Translations under genes and position numbers: made by a program
Notes under the pieces: model-generated
Told to the model about the DNA's origin: nothing
The model's input: the letters and a program-made list of their open reading frames with translations, nothing else
Databases searched by the model: none
NCBI RefSeq assembly: GCF_000802425.1
Contig: NZ_JRUD01000020.1
Span: 1 to 64,000 of the forward strand
Reading direction: 5' to 3'
DNA from: Pseudomonas flexibilis
GTDB taxonomy: Bacteria; Pseudomonadota; Gammaproteobacteria; Pseudomonadales; Pseudomonadaceae
DNA: 64,000 nt
Part shown: positions 60,251-64,000 of the stretch, piece by piece
How the letters are laid out: every line of letters starts with the position of its first letter
How positions within the stretch are numbered: position 1 is the first letter of the stretch

Positions 60251-61939
60251 ATGACCGAACATTACTGGAAGGACAAGTATCCGGCAGGCGTGCCTGCGGA
60301 GATCAATGCCGATGCGTTTCCGAACATCCAGGCCGTTCTGAAAGAGTCCTGCCAGCGCTTTGCCAACAAGCCCGCGTTCAGCAATCTGGGCAAGACGCTG
60401 ACCTATGGTGAGCTCTACGAGCTTTCGGGTCGCTTCGCTGCCTGGCTGCAGCAGCACACCGATCTGCAACCGGGCGACCGCATCGCCGTCCAGCTGCCGA
60501 ACGTGCTGCAGTATCCCGTGGTGGTGTTCGGCGCCATGCGTGCCGGCCTCATCGTGGTCAATACCAACCCGCTGTACACCGCGCGGGAAATGGAACACCA
60601 GTTCAACGACGCCGGCGCCAAGGCGCTGGTGTGCCTGGCCAACATGGCCCACCTGGCCGAGGAAGTGCTGCCGAAGACCGGCGTGAAGCACGTCATCATC
60701 ACCGAAGTCGGCGACATGCTGCCGCCGCTCAAGCGCCTGATCGTCAACGCCGTGGTCAAGCACGTGAAGAAGATGGTGCCGGCCTACCGCCTGCCACAGG
60801 CCGTCAAGCTCACCGACGCCCTGGCCAAGGGCAAGGGCGTGCCGGTGCGCGAGGCCAACCCGGGCAACAGCGAAATCGCCGTGCTGCAGTACACCGGCGG
60901 CACTACCGGGGTGGCCAAGGGCGCCATGCTCACCCACCGCAACCTGGTGGCCAACATGCTGCAGTGCAAGGCACTGATGGGCGCCAACCTGGGCGAGGGC
61001 TGCGAAGTGGTGATCGCGCCGCTGCCGCTGTACCACATCTACGCCTTTACCGTGCACTGCATGATGCTGATGCTGACCGGCAACCATAACGTGCTGATCA
61101 CCAACCCGCGCGACCTGCCGGCGATGATCAAGGACCTGGGCAATTACAAGTTCACCGGTTTCATCGGCCTGAACACCCTGTTCGTGGCCCTGTGCAACAA
61201 CGAGGACTTCCGTCGCCTGGACTTCTCCAGCCTGAAACTGACCCTTTCCGGCGGCATGGCCCTGCAACTGGCCGCCGCCGAGCGCTGGAAGGAAGTCACC
61301 GGTTGCGCCATCTGCGAAGGCTACGGCATGACCGAAACCAGTCCGGTGGTGTCGGTCAACCCGGTGCAGAACATCCAGGTCGGCACCATCGGCATCCCGC
61401 TGCCCTCCACCCAGTGCCGCGTGATCGACGACGAAGGCAAGGTGCTGCCGTTCGGCGAGCGCGGCGAGCTGTGCGTCAAGGGCCCGCAGGTGATGAAGGG
61501 CTACTGGCAGCGCGAGGAAGCCACCCGCGAAGTGATGGACGCCGAAGGCTGGCTGCGCACCGGCGACGTGGCGATCATCCAGGACGACGGTTACATGCGC
61601 ATCGTCGACCGCAAGAAGGACATGATCCTGGTCTCCGGCTTCAACGTGTACCCGAACGAGCTGGAAGACGTGCTGGCCACCCTGCCGGGCGTGCTGCAGT
61701 GCGCGGCCATTGGCGTGCCGGACGAGCGTTCCGGCGAGACCATCAAGATGTTCGTGGTGGTCAAGCCGGGCGCCAGCCTGACCAAGGAGCAGGTGCTCAA
61801 GCACATGCACGACAACGTCACCGGCTACAAGCGTCCCAAGCTGGTCGAGTTCCGCGACAGCCTGCCGACCACCAACGTCGGCAAGATCCTGCGTCGCGAG
61901 CTGCGTGACGAAGAGCTGAAGAAGCTGGCCAACGCCTGA
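60251..61939 (+). CDS. fadD: Long-chain fatty acid-CoA ligase
   Basis: 562 aa. Adenylate-forming enzyme: YTGGTTGVAKGAMLTHRN (214-231) is the P-loop, GYGMTETSPVV the A5 region and GDVAIIQDDGYMRIVDRKKD with A8 near 450, then the C-terminal Lys motif GKILRRELR. It activates imported fatty acids on the inner membrane. From memory, P. aeruginosa has two tandem fadD genes next to a hydrolase and MaoC gene; here only one is present. A terminator follows. Confidence 0.95.
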   Translation: MTEHYWKDKYPAGVPAEINADAFPNIQAVLKESCQRFANKPAFSNLGKTLTYGELYELSGRFAAWLQQHTDLQPGDRIAVQLPNVLQYPVVVFGAMRAGLIVVNTNPLYTAREMEHQFNDAGAKALVCLANMAHLAEEVLPKTGVKHVIITEVGDMLPPLKRLIVNAVVKHVKKMVPAYRLPQAVKLTDALAKGKGVPVREANPGNSEIAVLQYTGGTTGVAKGAMLTHRNLVANMLQCKALMGANLGEGCEVVIAPLPLYHIYAFTVHCMMLMLTGNHNVLITNPRDLPAMIKDLGNYKFTGFIGLNTLFVALCNNEDFRRLDFSSLKLTLSGGMALQLAAAERWKEVTGCAICEGYGMTETSPVVSVNPVQNIQVGTIGIPLPSTQCRVIDDEGKVLPFGERGELCVKGPQVMKGYWQREEATREVMDAEGWLRTGDVAIIQDDGYMRIVDRKKDMILVSGFNVYPNELEDVLATLPGVLQCAAIGVPDERSGETIKMFVVVKPGASLTKEQVLKHMHDNVTGYKRPKLVEFRDSLPTTNVGKILRRELRDEELKKLANA

Positions 61940-61960
61940 TTGCTTCCTCCGCATCCACAT

Positions 61961-61989
61961 AACCCCGCTTCGGCGGGGTTTGTGTTTTT
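61961..61989 (+). terminator. Rho-independent terminator after fadD
   Basis: AACCCCGC (61961-61968), TTCG loop, GCGGGGTT (61973-61980), then TGTGTTTTT. Eight base pairs and a T-rich tail. Confidence 0.88.
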
Positions 61990-61997
61990 GGGGAATG

Positions 61998-62279
61998 TCA
62001 GCGGTCGTTGTGTCCCAGGTTGCGCTGCGGGTCGATGCGATCACGCACGCGCTGCTTGAGCTCCTTGGCTTCCGGGAAGCCACCGTCGGCCTTGCGTTCC
62101 CAGATCTGCTCGCCGTCGCAGGTGATGCGAAACACCCCGCCGGTGCCTGGTTCCAGGCTGACCCGGCCAAGGTCGTCGGCAAAGGTGCTGAGCAGCTCCT
62201 GTGCCAGCCAGGCGGCTCGCAACAGCCAGTGGCACTGGGTGCAGTAGGTGATGACGATTTCCGCTTTCGGCCGCTGCAT
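61998..62279 (-). CDS. SelT/SelW/Rdx-family protein (CxxC form)
   Basis: 93 aa. Thioredoxin-like redox fold with the active-site motif C13-T-Q-C16 near the N-terminus (ITYCTQCHWLLRAAWLAQEL), then FRITCDGEQIWERKADGGFP, which is typical of bacterial Rdx proteins. The Sec position of eukaryotic SelW is Cys here and no in-frame UGA exists. Partners are unknown. Convergent with fadD across a terminator. Confidence 0.88.
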   Translation of the reverse strand: MQRPKAEIVITYCTQCHWLLRAAWLAQELLSTFADDLGRVSLEPGTGGVFRITCDGEQIWERKADGGFPEAKELKQRVRDRIDPQRNLGHNDR

Positions 62280-62389
62280 GGTGGTTACCTGTAAGAGGGA
62301 GTGGCGGCCAGTTTACCGCCGCCACGGCTGCGGCGAACCGCTGGCCACTGGTCTATAGATAGGGGGAATCCAGCAGGGAGGGCCATCCC

Positions 62390-62674
62390 ATGAAAGGCGC
62401 CGAAGCCTACGTCAACGACCAGTGGAATACCTGCGGGCTGACGCATCTGCCCAGGGATGCCTGCGCGCTGCTGGTGCAGCTGCACTTCATCATTCCGCGC
62501 GATACCCAGTTCACCAGTTTGCTCAACGATATCAGCGCCGTCTGCCGGCGGCACCTGCAGGAAGCCTACCCCGGGCGCAGTGTGCATGCCGACCCGGTGG
62601 TGGGCTCGGTGGTGGGTGATGGCAGCGGTGACGGCATCACCCTGCGCTTCCACGTCGGGCCGGCGCAATCGTAG
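62390..62674 (+). CDS. Small cytoplasmic protein of unknown function
   Basis: 94 aa, ATG with GGGAGG upstream. No signal or membrane segment. LVQLHFIIPRDTQFTSLLND and VVGSVVGDGSGDGITLRFHV look like a folded alpha/beta domain; three cysteines. No family recognised. Its TAG stop (62672-62674) coincides with the TAG of a CGTAGG repeat. Confidence 0.65.
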   Translation: MKGAEAYVNDQWNTCGLTHLPRDACALLVQLHFIIPRDTQFTSLLNDISAVCRRHLQEAYPGRSVHADPVVGSVVGDGSGDGITLRFHVGPAQS

Positions 62675-62823
62675 GCTGGTCAACGCATGGCGTTCGTAGC
62701 CGGCACGGCGGGTTCGGCGGCCGGAAAAGCGCCGACCGCCCTACCGGCCAATCGCGTGCCTCAGCGTAGGGTGGTCAACGCAACGCGTTGGCCACCGTCT
62801 CGCGTCCTGCGCCGACCGCCTTA
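62672..62823. repeat. CGTAGGG mosaic repeat spanning the gap between two convergent genes
   Basis: Opens TAGGCTGGTCAACGC (from 62672), contains CGGCGGGTTCGGCGGCCGG and ACCGCCCTACCGG, then GCGTAGGGTGGTCAACGCAA (62764 onward) with CGCGTTGGCCACC, and ends CCGACCGCCTTACAC at about 62825. Both flanking stop codons (TAG at 62672, TAA at 62823-62821) fall within the repeat ends, so the whole gap is the element. Confidence 0.85.
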
Positions 62824-64000
62824 CACCGGTAGGGCCTTGCGTGCCGGGGCCTGTGTAGCCTCGGTCCAGGCGCGCAGATCCGCGCCGCCGGGGTTCTGGA
62901 ACACGCGCAGGCCGAACTCGGGCAGGATCGCCAGCATGTGGTCGAAGATGTCCGACTGGATGCTTTCGTACTCGGCCCAGGCCACCGTGTTGGTGAAGCA
63001 GTAGATCTCCAGCGGCAGCCCTTCCGCGGTGGGTGCCATCTGGCGCACCAGGAGGGTCATGCCCTGGTGGATCCCCGGGTGGCTGCGCAGGTAGCGCTCC
63101 ACATACGCACGGAAGGTGCCGATGTTGGTGACACGCCGGGTATTCACCGGCTCGCGACCGGCTTCGGCCAGCTTGGCGTTCCAGTCGTCGATCTCGCGGC
63201 GCTTGTTGACCAGGTAGTCCTGCAGCAGGTTGAAGCGATACAGCCGCTCGCGCTCCTCGCTGTCCAGGAAGTGGATGCTCTGCTCGTCGATCAGCAGGCT
63301 GCGCTTGATGCGCCGGCCGCCTGACTCCTGCATGCCACGCCAGTTCTTGAAGGGGTCGGTGATAAAGCGCTTGGTCGGGATGGTGGTGATGGTCTTGTCC
63401 CAGTTCTGCACCTTAACGGTGTGCAGGGCGATATCGATCACGTCGCCGTCGGCGTTGAGCTGGGGCATCTCCACCCAGTCGCCGACGCGCACGATGTCGT
63501 TGGAGGTGATCTGCACGCTGGCCACCAGCGACAGCAGGGTGTCCTGGAAGATCAGCATCAGGACCGCGGCCATGGCACCCAGGCCGGAGAGCAGGATCAG
63601 CGGCGAGCGGTCGATCAGCGCGGCGATCACCAGGATGGTGGCGATGGCGTAGATGGCGATCTTCACCACCTGCAAATAGCCCTTGATGGGCCGGCGCTGC
63701 GCATCCGGGCGGCGCTGGTAGAGGTGGTTGACGATATTCAGCGCGGCGCCCAGTGCCAGGGCCACGGTGAGAATGATGAATCCCGCGCAGACGTTCTGGG
63801 TGACCGTGACGGCAGCCTGGGGCAGACCCGGCACAGCATTCACACCGCCGGTGATGATCAGCGCCGGTACCACGTTGGACAGTCGGCGGATCAGCCCGAA
63901 GTCGTCGAAGGCGCCGGTCTTCAGCAGCGAGTACAGGCCGCGCACCAGAATGCGCTTGACCAGCCAGTTGGCAATCGCCGCCACCAGCAGCAGTGCGCTA
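62821..64000 (-). CDS. MscS-type mechanosensitive ion channel (YbdG-like), 5' end cut by window
   Basis: At least 393 codons; the frame stays open to the window edge with hydrophobic residues (SALLLVAAIANW), so the start is outside. The helices up to about 180 hold GLGAMAAVLMLIFQDTLLSLVA, the pore-lining type of MscS. The beta domain follows (DWVEMPQLNADGDVIDIALH and TTIPTKRFITDPFKNWRGM), with an inserted charged region to the C-terminus, as in YbdG. It protects against osmotic downshock. The TAA stop lies in a repeat. Confidence 0.88.
   Translation of the reverse strand, partial: SALLLVAAIANWLVKRILVRGLYSLLKTGAFDDFGLIRRLSNVVPALIITGGVNAVPGLPQAAVTVTQNVCAGFIILTVALALGAALNIVNHLYQRRPDAQRRPIKGYLQVVKIAIYAIATILVIAALIDRSPLILLSGLGAMAAVLMLIFQDTLLSLVASVQITSNDIVRVGDWVEMPQLNADGDVIDIALHTVKVQNWDKTITTIPTKRFITDPFKNWRGMQESGGRRIKRSLLIDEQSIHFLDSEERERLYRFNLLQDYLVNKRREIDDWNAKLAEAGREPVNTRRVTNIGTFRAYVERYLRSHPGIHQGMTLLVRQMAPTAEGLPLEIYCFTNTVAWAEYESIQSDIFDHMLAILPEFGLRVFQNPGGADLRAWTEATQAPARKALPV

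Noticed and set aside
60086-62182. Open frame of 698 codons on the minus strand
   Set aside because: Antisense to fadD, with no ribosome site or domain. Shadow.
61998-62279. Selenoprotein with in-frame UGA
   Set aside because: The motif is CTQC with two Cys codons and there is no internal TGA or SECIS-like hairpin.

Overview
The window looks like chromosomal DNA of a high-GC gammaproteobacterium of the genus Pseudomonas. The strongest evidence is the core run gyrA-serC-pheA-hisC-(tyrA/aroA fusion)-cmk-rpsA, preceded by an mtnA-like gene and mtaD, with ubiG-mupP-yciK-rluB at the left end. As I remember the P. aeruginosa PAO1 map, this order is typical of the genus. The intergenic spaces carry REP-like sequences of the type GTGGGAGCGAATTCATTCGC / GCTCGCGGACAAGTCCG. 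A second family of hairpin repeats begins with CGTAGGG. I see no tRNA, rRNA, CRISPR array, IS element or phage gene.

Layout. 0-3.75 kb: rluB converges on a minus-strand ubiG-mupP-yciK run. 3.9-9.8 kb: a minus-strand organosulfur cluster with a TauD-type dioxygenase, an SsuBCA/AtsRBC-type ABC transporter, an SDR and an SfnB/DszC-type flavoenzyme, behind an AT-rich promoter island. 10.1-11.4 kb: an erythromycin-esterase-family protein. 11.4-17.2 kb: an FGGY kinase, a GlpD-like dehydrogenase and an alkylglycerone-phosphate-synthase-like flavoprotein in one tight operon, divergent from an AraC regulator. From memory, ubiG and mtaD are neighbours in other pseudomonads; here about 13.4 kb lies between them. 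17.2-19.9 kb: mtaD and an mtnA homologue that lacks both catalytic residues of the family. 20-31 kb: gyrA to rpsA, including the genes for serine, phenylalanine, tyrosine, histidine-type transamination and the shikimate pathway. 31-42 kb: a dienelactone hydrolase, an MFS exporter, a DUF502 protein, an AraC/CoA-transferase pair, a small lipoprotein, xseA, a DTW-domain tRNA enzyme, aceK and an acyltransferase. 42-47.7 kb: cysK, a DUF748 protein, a MoxR ATPase with a VWA partner and a GFA protein between them, and two small envelope proteins. 48-53.8 kb: a complete Mnh/Sha Na+/H+ antiporter operon (fused A/B, then C to G). 54-57.3 kb: tadA, then sbp-cysT-cysW without cysA. 57.4-62.7 kb: small envelope proteins, a MaoC hydratase, an alpha/beta hydrolase, fadD, a Rdx-family protein and a small unknown. 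62.8 kb to the end: a mechanosensitive channel cut by the window edge.

Themes. Sulfur metabolism recurs: sulfonate uptake and oxidation, sulfate uptake, cysK and methylthioadenosine salvage. The most unusual points are (i) the MtnA homologue with Cys-to-Gly and Asp-to-Glu changes at the two catalytic positions, (ii) CGTAGGG-type hairpin repeats that coincide with, or abut, the stop codons of many unrelated genes, (iii) the kinase/GlpD/AGPS-like operon, which looks like an uncharacterised phospho-polyol or ether-type pathway, and (iv) the sulfate transporter without its ATPase. Coordinates and motifs come from reading the sequence; homology calls rest on recognised family motifs, and PAO1 comparisons are from memory without a database search.
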